Shown: positions 36,506-43,291 of the stretch, piece by piece
How the letters are laid out: every line of letters starts with the position of its first letter
Position numbering within the stretch: the first letter of the stretch is position 1
Origin: a virus
Virus record (IMG/VR): IMGVR_UViG_3300037258_000514
Location: 62,001 to 126,000 of that record
Direction: 5' to 3' (one strand)
DNA: 64,000 bases
Position numbers and translations under genes: made by a program
Notes under the pieces: model-generated
What the model was told of the DNA's origin: nothing
What the model saw: the letters and a program-made list of their open reading frames with translations, nothing else
Databases searched by the model: none

Positions 36506-36690
36506 ACTTCCAATGCTATAGCTTGTCCGCAGCGCATACATAAAACAAAACTTGAATCTACATCAAATCCAGCATTTTGTCTTGCCACACGCGCCTCATT
36601 CCTAAGAATGATATGATCATCACCGCTTCTTGTGCAAACTCGCTCTGTTGTTATCTCTGCTTTGTGTCCAAGTACATTAATTGTCGGCAT
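36502..36690 (-). CDS. Small hypothetical protein, CxxC
   Basis: 62 aa, MPTINVLGHKAEITTERVCT, C-terminal LCMRCGQA. Starts 4 nt after the CCA of tRNA-Glu(TTC). Function unknown. Confidence 0.5.
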   Translation of the reverse strand: MPTINVLGHKAEITTERVCTRSGDDHIILRNEARVARQNAGFDVDSSFVLCMRCGQAIALEV

Positions 36691-36694
36691 AAAC

Positions 36695-36769
36695 TGGTGG
36701 GGCTAACGGGAATCGAACCCGTATTTAAGCTGTGAAAGAGCTTTTACCTGACCGTTAGTAGATAGCCCC
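36695..36769 (-). tRNA. tRNA-Glu(TTC)
   Basis: Acceptor GGGGCTA/TAGCCCC, anticodon arm AAGCT-CTTTCAC-AGCTT, T-arm ACGGG-TTCGATT-CCCGT, discriminator A, CCA encoded. First tRNA after the promoter at 36973. Confidence 0.92.
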
Positions 36770-36808
36770 TAAAAATCTTTACAACTTGAAATTGTGTTTT
36801 GAGTAGTT

Positions 36809-36943
36809 CTACAGCTCTTTTGTTTTTTGGCTTGTAAGCCACGCCGTCTGTGTATGAGCGTTATTCCCGTCAATCACCTGACAGCTCGGAGACGATGGGG
36901 TTGGTCTAAAACCGCGTTCACGTAAATATCGCGATATGACCAT
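36809..36943 (-). CDS. Small basic protein at head of tRNA operon
   Basis: 44 aa, MVISRYLRERGFRPTPSSPS, from ATG 36943 with GGGAG 6 nt upstream and a promoter about 30 nt further up. First gene of the transcript leading into the tRNA array. Function unknown. Confidence 0.5.
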   Translation of the reverse strand: MVISRYLRERGFRPTPSSPSCQVIDGNNAHTQTAWLTSQKTKEL

Positions 36944-36970
36944 AACGGTCTCCCTTTGATTAGCTATTAA

Positions 36971-37000
36971 AGCCTATAATAATAGGCTAATTAATGTCAA
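36971..37000 (-). promoter_or_regulatory. Promoter with overlapping palindromic operator
   Basis: TTGACA (37000-36995), 16-nt spacer, TATAGG (36978-36973). The perfect inverted repeat AGCCTA-N6-TAGGCT (36971-36988) covers the spacer end and -10, a likely repressor site. Upstream AAAGAAATGC is shared with the promoter at 63899-63927. Drives 36809 and the tRNA array. Confidence 0.65.
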
Positions 37001-37040
37001 GCATTTCTTTTAAAAAATTTTATGTGTAGGCTTCAAACGT

Positions 37041-37063
37041 ATCCGGTCCTAGGTGCTCCGAAT
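37041..37063 (-). repeat. AGCACCNNGGA hairpin, copy 6
   Basis: ATTCGG-AGCACCTAGGA-CCGGAT: 6-bp stem with one G-T pair, in the 37001-37182 spacer, which otherwise holds no gene. Confidence 0.5.
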
Positions 37064-37182
37064 AGTTTCCTTCTGATGAGAACTTCTTCGTATTACTTTA
37101 TTGGTAACACGGGCCACAGCTAACTCCCGTCTCATCCTCCCGTGGACAGACATCCCGTCTCTCGATGCCACTACACATAACT

Positions 37183-37845
37183 TTATGTCCACATTAACTT
37201 CATCTTGCCAACAGTCTCAGAAAAGGCTCCTGCCTTCTGTGTTAAGTCTAACTGCATTTGTACGATTACTTGATTATAATCGGTCCAGTTGGATTTAACT
37301 GCTGGTACATTCTGTAAACTAACAGGTACAAGATAAAGATCAGCATCTATTGCTACTGCCGTTGTAGAACTAATCTTCTTAACAAAATCAAATGTATGAA
37401 AAATTTGGATTTTGTGGGCGATATTCGGCATTAGCTTGCTTGCGATAGAAGCGAAGTTTACCCAACTTCCATCAGCTTTAGCAATCTGTAGAGTTAACGC
37501 AGCGGCGTTAATCTGAAAGCTTCGATTATACTTATATGCAGAACCGTCAGTTTCTTTTGCGCCTGTGAGAATTAAATCACTCTCTTCAGCCTGCGCGTCC
37601 GTTAAACTCGACGCACTTAATTCCATTTCGAAGCTGTGGCAAACTGCATGACTACCAGTAGGAATTGGCCGAGCCAGATACCACTCTGCTCCAGCATATT
37701 TCCCGGGCGTAACGCTACCAGATACGCTGAACACTGCGTAATCTAGTACAGGTTCCATTGCATATTCTTGCGGTACTCCATCACTTACGGAACCGCCAGC
37801 TTGTGCTTTCCATGCAGGGTAAAGAGGAACCCAATCTATTATCAT
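37183..37845 (-). CDS. Hypothetical beta-rich protein, possibly virion-associated
   Basis: 220 aa from ATG 37845 (GGAGGGG, 6 nt). MIIDWVPLYPAWKAQAGGSV; alternating strands through the whole length (YNRSFQINAAALTLQI, FHTFDFVKKISSTTAVAIDA) suggest a beta-sandwich such as a capsid decoration or concanavalin-like domain. The upstream leader is a strongly structured RNA. Function unknown. Confidence 0.55.
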   Translation of the reverse strand: MIIDWVPLYPAWKAQAGGSVSDGVPQEYAMEPVLDYAVFSVSGSVTPGKYAGAEWYLARPIPTGSHAVCHSFEMELSASSLTDAQAEESDLILTGAKETDGSAYKYNRSFQINAAALTLQIAKADGSWVNFASIASKLMPNIAHKIQIFHTFDFVKKISSTTAVAIDADLYLVPVSLQNVPAVKSNWTDYNQVIVQMQLDLTQKAGAFSETVGKMKLMWT

Positions 37846-37870
37846 ATATTCCCCTCCATAAAAATACTCA

Positions 37871-37986
37871 GGTGTGAGTCGATCAATTTCTTGATCGGCT
37901 TGGGCGGGTATTGTGGGAGAATGCAACCGTTCCTCCCACAATTTTTATGGCTTCCCAGCTAGCCTTGCATTTAGCTATCTCACACC
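37871..37986 (-). ncRNA. Multibranched structured leader RNA
   Basis: GGTGTGAG/CTCACACC closes a junction holding three hairpins: TAGC/GCTA, the 10-bp ATTGTGGGAG/CTCCCACAAT, and CGATCAA-GAAA-TTGATCG with a GNRA tetraloop. It ends 25 nt before the start codon of the 37183 gene. Could be a riboswitch-like leader, a transcript-end structure or a free RNA. Confidence 0.5.
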
Positions 37987-37994
37987 CGAACTTG

Positions 37995-39332
37995 TTATTG
38001 AATCTTCTCTAGTTCACGAATGAAATTGATGCAAGCTTCACTCCATCCGTCAATGTGTGTCCACTCTCTGTAACCAAGGCCGTTCTTGTTAGAAGCAACG
38101 TTAATTACATACCCTTTACCTTTGGGTGAAGCAATCCCATCGTGGGCTTGTTCATCAGTGAACACAATGATACGATCATAGCCTTCTCTTGAATTAATGT
38201 GCTGTAAAGCTCGTTCAAGATAAGTTGAACCGTGGGGCAAGCTGTTTACGATCGCATCACGTAGAGCAAATCCTCTACGAGCAGGTACTAGCACGCATTG
38301 AGAGCTGAATGTGTAGACAACACAATCAGAACAAATTTCACGCGCTAGCATTGCCACTCCACAGGCAGCATCCATTCTAGTGATCTCAGACTTTCCTGAG
38401 ATTTGCGCTTCCATTGAACCGGATACGTCTATTAATAGAATAGTCTTACCTGTAAGCTTTTCCTGCTCCTTGAGACACTTCATCATACCTGCTTCAAGTT
38501 CTTGCTCAAGTTTCGGAGCATAACGAGCAGCGGCGATGAAGCGGAACGGAAGTACGCGTTCGGTCTTGATGTTTAGCAACGCCTTACGAATATTGGAAAT
38601 GTCGACTCCTGCTTCTTGCATGTTACGCAAGTTGCGAAGGAGAGCCAAAGCGCCCAGCTGATTTTCTGCGAGCTTTGATTCCCATACTGCTTTCTTCTGT
38701 TCCTCTGTCTTCTTTTCCTCTCCTGCCGACAAGGCTACTTCCCAAGTCGAAGCAGGCGGGAGAGTTCCATTAACTAACTGTTTCCAAACTGCTTCTTGCT
38801 CTTCGTCTTTCGGCTTTGCGTGCGACAGGAACAAAACATCACGAAGCTTTACTGCATTGTCTTGGTTGTACTTCGCCAAGTCATAGGCAGAAAACTTATT
38901 GAAAGCCTTTGCAAGACCTTTTTTCACTTGAGCAGAAAGTGTTTTCTTTCCCGGTTGATCTGCCCAGTAGAGTGCAAGGAACTCTGCAAGTTCATCAGCA
39001 CGTTGAATTACACGTGCAAGTGTGTCAGCAACGAGACTACCATCAACATCTTTTCTCTTTGCCAACGAACGGACAAGGAAAAGAGGCATGTGACGAAGCT
39101 TCTGTTGTTCGCGACATTCGATTGCCAACTGTGCAACTTTGTTGGAATCAACATGCTTTGCCGCTTCGAGAACTTGCTCAGAGATCGTCTTACCATCAAC
39201 ATAAAACTGATCTTCAAATAACATCGTTGCAAGAGTTAAACGACGAAGCTGAAGTTCAGGCGAAATCTGAACCGCCTTTGCTCCTTCGTGTGTAAAAATT
39301 GGGTTGGATAGTACGGCTGTGTTTGTACGCAT
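37995..39332 (-). CDS. rsr: Ro60/Rsr (TROVE + vWA) RNA-binding protein
   Basis: 445 aa. N-terminal MRTNTAVLSNPIFTHEGAKA, HEAT-like TROVE helices (LRRLTLATMLFEDQFYVDG, VAQLAIECREQQKLRHMPLFL, ...FSAYDLAKYNQDNAVKLRDV), then a vWA domain with an intact MIDAS-type motif (LLIDVSGSMEA, about 301-311; IIVFTDEQAHDG). Ro proteins form a ring that binds misfolded RNA ends inside and Y RNAs outside, and in bacteria work with exonucleases in RNA decay and stress survival. Y-RNA-like elements lie immediately upstream and in the next spacers. Rare in phages. Confidence 0.92.
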   Translation of the reverse strand: MRTNTAVLSNPIFTHEGAKAVQISPELQLRRLTLATMLFEDQFYVDGKTISEQVLEAAKHVDSNKVAQLAIECREQQKLRHMPLFLVRSLAKRKDVDGSLVADTLARVIQRADELAEFLALYWADQPGKKTLSAQVKKGLAKAFNKFSAYDLAKYNQDNAVKLRDVLFLSHAKPKDEEQEAVWKQLVNGTLPPASTWEVALSAGEEKKTEEQKKAVWESKLAENQLGALALLRNLRNMQEAGVDISNIRKALLNIKTERVLPFRFIAAARYAPKLEQELEAGMMKCLKEQEKLTGKTILLIDVSGSMEAQISGKSEITRMDAACGVAMLAREICSDCVVYTFSSQCVLVPARRGFALRDAIVNSLPHGSTYLERALQHINSREGYDRIIVFTDEQAHDGIASPKGKGYVINVASNKNGLGYREWTHIDGWSEACINFIRELEKIQ

Positions 39333-39372
39333 TTGTTGCCTCCGCCAGAGTCTAGTTGACTCGGAAATTTAA

Positions 39373-39474
39373 TCTACCGGGAACACTCGAGCAACGTAGC
39401 GTTTTAAAGTCCGCAACGACCCACATGGTATGAGGTTATTAGCCTCGAAGTAATGCTACTCTACGCCACGGCAG
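39373..39474 (-). ncRNA. Y-RNA-like element c
   Basis: Directly upstream of the Ro gene. Outer stem CTGCCG/CGGTAG, TGGCGTAG, stem GTAGC/GCTAC, ATTACTTC, hairpin GAGG-CTAATAA-CCTC with an anticodon-like loop, then return arm ...GAGTGTTCC. Fits the six-copy consensus. Confidence 0.65.
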
Positions 39475-39478
39475 TTAG

Positions 39479-39814
39479 TTACTCGTAAATACCTAAAACC
39501 TCTTCTTCACGCATCATTAATAGCTTTTCGCCATCGACTTCAATATCTACACCTGAATACGGTCCGAAAAGAACTGTCTCACCGACCTGAATATCAAGTG
39601 GAAACAATTCTCCATGTTCGTTCTTCTTTCCTCGTCCTACAGCTAATACTGTTCCCTTTAGTGGCTTATCTTGAGCTGCATCAGGAATAAACAACCCACT
39701 ATCTGTCTTTGTTTTGGCTTCATGTCGTCGAACGGTAAGACGATCGTGTAGCGGTTTAAACTTTTTTACTGCAAAAGCTGCTTTCTTTTCTTCCTGCATT
39801 GCTGTACTAGGCAT
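39479..39814 (-). CDS. groES: GroES-like co-chaperonin (Cpn10)
   Basis: 111 aa. KFKPLHDRLTVRRHE, SGLFIPDAAQDKPLKGTVLAVGRGKK, VGETVLFGPYSGVDIEVDGEKLLMMREEEVLGIYE give the whole Cpn10 fold with the mobile-loop region. About 15 extra residues at the N-terminus. It would cap a host or phage GroEL for capsid folding; no groEL in the window. Lies between Y-RNA-like elements c and d. Confidence 0.95.
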   Translation of the reverse strand: MPSTAMQEEKKAAFAVKKFKPLHDRLTVRRHEAKTKTDSGLFIPDAAQDKPLKGTVLAVGRGKKNEHGELFPLDIQVGETVLFGPYSGVDIEVDGEKLLMMREEEVLGIYE

Positions 39815-39841
39815 TCTATCCCTCTCAGGAGTTTTAAAAAA

Positions 39842-39993
39842 TTAGCTTCGGGAACAAGCGATTCAAGTGTTTTTAGCGTGCTACCATTACACCACCGGCC
39901 AAGTCTATTCGTTATTGGTTGGCCAGCAAGGACTCGAACCTTGACCTCTTCCTCTCAAGGGAAGTAACTCAAATCATAACGCCACGAAGCTAA
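39842..39993 (-). ncRNA. Y-RNA-like element d carrying a circularly permuted tRNA
   Basis: Outer stem TTAGCTTCG/CGAAGCTAA, TGGCGTTAT, stem GATTTGAGT/ACTTGAATC, TTACTTC, return GCTTGTTCC. Inside, in this order: anticodon arm CTTCC-CTTGAGA-GGAAG, T-arm CAAGG-TTCGAGT-CCTTG, acceptor 3' CTGGCCA, A, CCA, a 14-nt spacer ATAACGAATAGACT, acceptor 5' TGGCCGG (7/7 pairs) and D-arm GTGT-AATGGTA-GCAC. That is a complete tRNA with its halves swapped. U1-A72 and the D-arm resemble tRNA-Gln, although the anticodon by position is TGA. Confidence 0.75.
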
Positions 39994-39998
39994 ATTCT

Positions 39999-40095
39999 AT
40001 CCGCGGGGAATATGCGACTTAGGATAGCCCATACCAATAGGGCAGTTCCCCGATTACACGGTGAAGAAGTAACCCAAATCTATCGCCACGCAGAC
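39999..40095 (-). ncRNA. Y-RNA-like element e
   Basis: Outer stem GTCTGCG/CGCGGAT, TGGCGATA, stem GATTTGGG/CCTAAGTC, TTACTTC, return GCATATTCCC. Apical part has a TTC-CCG/CGG-GAA hairpin and GCCC/GGGC hairpin. Confidence 0.65.
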
Positions 40096-40109
40096 TTAAA
40101 CTTTAAATC

Positions 40110-40315
40110 GTTCCAGGGAATAGTCGAATCTGGTCGATGTTACCTTTAGGGCTTACTTCATTCGGGTTTCAGTTATTTACTCCCCTACGTGTTTTAGCCT
40201 TATATCTCACATCTAACGGATTTGAAAAGGACGCTTAGCCTTTGTTCAGAAACGCTGTTTTGTTTCTGCTACAGCTGCTAGGTATGAAGTAGCCAGCTTC
40301 TGTCGCCACTGAAAC
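40110..40315 (-). ncRNA. Y-RNA-like element f (large apical domain)
   Basis: Outer stem GTTTCAG/CTGGAAC, TGGCGACA, stem GAAGCTGG/CCAGATTC (one mismatch), CTACTTC, return GACTATTCCC. The apical domain is about 150 nt with a CAGAAAC/GTTTCTG hairpin and a TTCAAAT sequence like a T-loop. Confidence 0.6.
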
Positions 40316-40319
40316 AAAC

Positions 40320-41138
40320 TTAATCCAAAAACATTGAAACAGTTCCAAAAATTGCGCCTTCTTTGTTTAGCAAAACCTTGTGCCAACCATTAAGGAAGAT
40401 CGTTTTGTGATCTGCGTGCTTTACGCTTCCTCTTGCGTATACAGTTGCATTACGCTTCATCTGGTTAAAACCGCGCTGCTGATGCGGTTCAAGTCTTTCG
40501 TATTCAGCAGGCGAAATAACTGCCTCACCGCGAACGTAAACTGTGTCACCACCAAATCTGTAAAGCTGTTCGCACATGTGCGGTTTGCTTCCACGCCCGC
40601 GACTGATCGGTTCGTTTTTCAAGATTGGATTCTTCCAATCACTTTTAGCAAGAACAAAATTTGGATCAGGAATGAAAAACCATTCACCCTGGCGAAGCCT
40701 CGCAGCATTGCGACGACGATCACGATGACGTGCGCTTAATCCTTGTTCTGCTTCACGTACATCTGTTGGTTTCATTGACTGCTTAGCATCACGAACAGTT
40801 GTTGCATTTCCATCAATTCCGGAAATGAACCAATGCCGTTCATCATGTCCAAGCAACATTCGCGTTACGGATTCACCAAGTTTTTGTCCTACACGATTGA
40901 ACGTAGGAGTTGCTGCCATCAAAACCATGTGACGTTCTTTTGGAACAAGATTTAAGACGTTGAATCTTACATCTGCTCCCTTTTCAACAGCCAACTCAAA
41001 ATGTTCACCTTTCCTATCGTTTACAATGTTGATAAGAAAAGGTGTTGTCCTTCTGTTCCATGGATTGGTACGTAACTCAGACAGCTTGAGTCGCGCTCCC
41101 ATCTTCTCAAATGACCGTTCTAGTGTTTGTAGTTCCAT
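40320..41138 (-). CDS. Conserved hypothetical protein in Ro/Y-RNA region
   Basis: 272 aa. Contains SARHRDRRRNAARLRQGEWFF (about 134-154), ILKNEPISRGRGSKPHM and FGGDTVYVRGEAVI, a block I associate with conserved bacterial proteins of unknown function. Flanked on both sides by Y-RNA-like elements. Rich in basic residues, so RNA binding is plausible but unproven. Confidence 0.65.
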   Translation of the reverse strand: MELQTLERSFEKMGARLKLSELRTNPWNRRTTPFLINIVNDRKGEHFELAVEKGADVRFNVLNLVPKERHMVLMAATPTFNRVGQKLGESVTRMLLGHDERHWFISGIDGNATTVRDAKQSMKPTDVREAEQGLSARHRDRRRNAARLRQGEWFFIPDPNFVLAKSDWKNPILKNEPISRGRGSKPHMCEQLYRFGGDTVYVRGEAVISPAEYERLEPHQQRGFNQMKRNATVYARGSVKHADHKTIFLNGWHKVLLNKEGAIFGTVSMFLD

Positions 41139-41152
41139 TTTTGTATAATCTC

Positions 41153-41219
41153 CCGGGGAACAAACGACTAAAGGTATATTTTCTCCAATTGAGAAGTAAC
41201 CCTTAGTCTACGCCACCGG
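41153..41219 (-). ncRNA. Y-RNA-like element a (minimal)
   Basis: The shortest copy, 67 nt: outer CCGG/CCGG, TGGCGTA, stem GACTAAGG/CCTTTAGTC (bulged T), TTACTTC extending into the TTCTC-AATTG-GAGAA hairpin, return GTTTGTTCC. Shows the core without a tRNA-like insert. Confidence 0.65.
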
Positions 41220-41268
41220 TAAATTATCGAGCAGTCTGGTCTCGTTGTGCCTATAAATATACCAAAAC

Positions 41269-41472
41269 TTAGCTCTTACCAGTTTGCGCATATCGTTGGT
41301 TAGTGATAAGTACGTTGAGTGGTGGTGCAGTATTACTGAAGGGATTGTGTCCTCCTGTGTGATCTTTATCACGCAGGCAAGGACGCTTCGAGAAATCCCA
41401 GCACTTATACATAACGCCACACGTTTCTCTAACTGTAAGTTCTTCGTTCTGTGCGTTAATAACGGCTAGCAT
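41269..41472 (-). CDS. Small hypothetical protein
   Basis: 67 aa from ATG 41472 (AAGGAGG, 7 nt), behind a promoter and operator. MLAVINAQNEELTVRETCG, CWDFSKRPCLRDKDHTGGHN. Cys/His content suggests metal binding. Function unknown. Confidence 0.6.
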   Translation of the reverse strand: MLAVINAQNEELTVRETCGVMYKCWDFSKRPCLRDKDHTGGHNPFSNTAPPLNVLITNQRYAQTGKS

Positions 41473-41491
41473 TTTACGTCCTCCTTTTAAA

Positions 41492-41540
41492 TTACCAGTG
41501 ACACTACTGGTAACGTAATATATTACCGAAGGCATGTCAA
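41492..41540 (-). promoter_or_regulatory. Promoter plus palindromic operator
   Basis: TTGACA (41540-41535), 17-nt spacer, TACGTT (41517-41512). The inverted repeat TTACCAGT-N6-ACTGGTAA (41492-41513) lies at the expected start site and a GTAATATATTAC palindrome lies in the spacer. Heads the transcript through the Ro/groES region. Confidence 0.6.
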
Positions 41541-41567
41541 GCAAATTCTTATTATTTTATTAAATTA

Positions 41568-41813
41568 CTATAAATTTATGCCCACTATACTTAAATCATT
41601 GTAGATATTATGATCTTTTAGCAGGGCATAGAATTCACTAATCTTACCTGTTGAGAGTAATTCAGCGCCGGTAATTGCGATTTTCCATTGCTTAGTCGTC
41701 AGCAAAACATTTAGCATTCCTTTTTCGACTTTCGCTACACACCAGGTGAAGCTATAAGTGTCTTTGTCAAATCTGCTAAACACAAGAAACTTACCGTTAC
41801 GCCTTGCTAGCAT
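41568..41813 (-). CDS. Hypothetical protein
   Basis: 81 aa from ATG 41813 (GAGG, 6 nt). MLARRNGKFLVFSRFDKDTY; beta-rich. Overlaps the upstream gene by 17 nt. Last gene before the promoter at 41540. Confidence 0.55.
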   Translation of the reverse strand: MLARRNGKFLVFSRFDKDTYSFTWCVAKVEKGMLNVLLTTKQWKIAITGAELLSTGKISEFYALLKDHNIYNDLSIVGINL

Positions 41814-42333
41814 TAACAACCTCGTTAATTTCAAAGAAAACAAACTCAGCTTGATCCATTAGTGTGAGAGAAAGAAAACGTGAACGTCCTTGATCTTCGT
41901 ATCCATATAACTCGTCCCATTTATCTCGGCGAGCTTTCCATTCACGATCAGAAATGTACTCCGGACGATCAGAAGAATTTTGGTAGTGATAATCTTCGAT
42001 TCGACTATCTTTTCCAACAAAATCAAGCGCGCGTTTAACTTTTTGACCTACTATTGTTACTAATCCATCGCCTTCAAACACTTGAACGTAAATGCGTCCT
42101 TTACTAAATCTAAACGTAATCGAACCATTAAAATCGAATTTACTTCTGAGCATTGTCTTCGACTGTATAAGGTATTTTTCTTTAAGTTCTTTTATGCCGC
42201 CGTCTAGACGCGAAGCGGCTTGCCTCATGCGGTAGTAAACATTTTGTGTGCCTTGTTTATGCCAGTTCTGGATTAGATGTTTGAGTTTAACGCCTCTCCT
42301 TACGCGATAAGCATTATAGATTTTTGTACTCAT
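41797..42333 (-). CDS. Conserved phage hypothetical protein
   Basis: 178 aa, MSTKIYNAYRVRRGVKLKHL; later FVGKDSRIEDYHYQNSSDRP. The MSTKIYNA[YF] start is common among uncharacterised phage proteins. Coupled to both neighbours. Confidence 0.65.
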   Translation of the reverse strand: MSTKIYNAYRVRRGVKLKHLIQNWHKQGTQNVYYRMRQAASRLDGGIKELKEKYLIQSKTMLRSKFDFNGSITFRFSKGRIYVQVFEGDGLVTIVGQKVKRALDFVGKDSRIEDYHYQNSSDRPEYISDREWKARRDKWDELYGYEDQGRSRFLSLTLMDQAEFVFFEINEVVNASKA

Positions 42334-42620
42334 TTTACCTCTCTCTTTCTTCGTTCTTCATATCTTGTTCCCCCACATTCTTTACAAATACCCTCTCCTG
42401 CAGTAATTCCTCTACAACAATGTTTGCAATCCAGCCGTATAAGCGAATACAAATTCCTAGTGTGCCATTCAGAATAAGCGGCTATAAGTATAGCCAATTT
42501 GTTTGCTGTATCATCTGCACCTTTCCTCTTTGGATTTTCACGGTAAGTAGCTTGTAGATATCCCTTTGCTTCGGCAAGGGCATAAAACAATTTGTTAGGA
42601 AGATCAAGATTATCAATCAT
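42330..42620 (-). CDS. Zinc-finger protein
   Basis: 96 aa. CKHCCRGITAGEGICKECGG (about 65-84) is a DnaJ-type zinc hairpin. ATGA overlaps on both sides. Function unknown. Confidence 0.6.
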   Translation of the reverse strand: MIDNLDLPNKLFYALAEAKGYLQATYRENPKRKGADDTANKLAILIAAYSEWHTRNLYSLIRLDCKHCCRGITAGEGICKECGGTRYEERRKREVK

Positions 42621-43009
42621 CTTATCGTTACTGTCCTTAAATTGCCATCCACGATCTTAAACTTGTTGTTTTCAAAAACAAGCAAAATTTCCTGTTCTGC
42701 TGCTTTATCGGGAAATTTATGAACATTGGCGATAACTTTTGCTACTTCTTCTTTGGCCTTGGCGTCGTCTTGTGTAGCTTCATACCAAAAGGACGAAGCT
42801 GGATGCCACCATAATACTTTATGTGTTTGCCAACATGGATTCGCAAACTCTTCTTTTTGTAATCCACGTAGTTCAAACTCGGTTCTTTTTTCGCTTTCAA
42901 GTATTAGATCAGCAAGTAAAGCAAGGCGAATAGCTTTTCCGTCGTTTCTCTTAACGAAACATAGCCAGTGCGTTTTAGAAATTTCACTTAATGTTTTTGT
43001 CTGACGCAT
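42617..43009 (-). CDS. Hypothetical protein
   Basis: 130 aa, Trp-rich middle (THKVLWWHPASSFWYEATQ). Function unknown. Confidence 0.55.
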   Translation of the reverse strand: MRQTKTLSEISKTHWLCFVKRNDGKAIRLALLADLILESEKRTEFELRGLQKEEFANPCWQTHKVLWWHPASSFWYEATQDDAKAKEEVAKVIANVHKFPDKAAEQEILLVFENNKFKIVDGNLRTVTIR

Positions 43010-43011
43010 TC

Positions 43012-43290
43012 CTATTTACTCCATCTACAATGCGAAGTGTATTCTGTTCTTTTATTCCTATCTTGTAACCTAAAGCTATTCCAAACATCATAGCTGTTTG
43101 ATATTTCCGCAATCTCTCTATCTTTTCTATTCTTATGTTGGACATTGCTATCCATGAAGATGCGTTTCATACACTTCGCCATTGGAGATGAGTTCAGCAC
43201 GTAATTCCGTACCATTAAAATTAAGTCACCGTCGTCTAGAGAAAACTCATCTGATAGGACAAAACCATCAAGCTCTTCATTTGTAAGCAT
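43012..43290 (-). CDS. Hypothetical protein
   Basis: 92 aa, acidic N-terminus and basic C-terminus. One base separates it from the upstream gene. Function unknown. Confidence 0.5.
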   Translation of the reverse strand: MLTNEELDGFVLSDEFSLDDGDLILMVRNYVLNSSPMAKCMKRIFMDSNVQHKNRKDREIAEISNSYDVWNSFRLQDRNKRTEYTSHCRWSK

Positions 43291-43291
43291 C

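Noticed and set aside
24947-37182. CRISPR array from repeated hairpins in the tRNA region
   Set aside because: The repeats are single hairpins at irregular kilobase spacing with variable stems, without direct repeats and spacers of uniform length.
38796-39295. Long plus-strand frames opposite the Ro gene
   Set aside because: Antisense shadows of the strongly conserved TROVE coding sequence, without ribosome sites.
41153-41219. Self-cleaving ribozyme (hammerhead, twister, hatchet) for the six stem elements
   Set aside because: None of the known catalytic core sequences are present; the Ro gene context fits Y RNAs better.
41411-41420. TGGCGTTAT inside the 41269 gene as another Y-RNA element
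   Set aside because: It lies in a coding region and lacks the flanking stems and the return-strand TGTTCC box.
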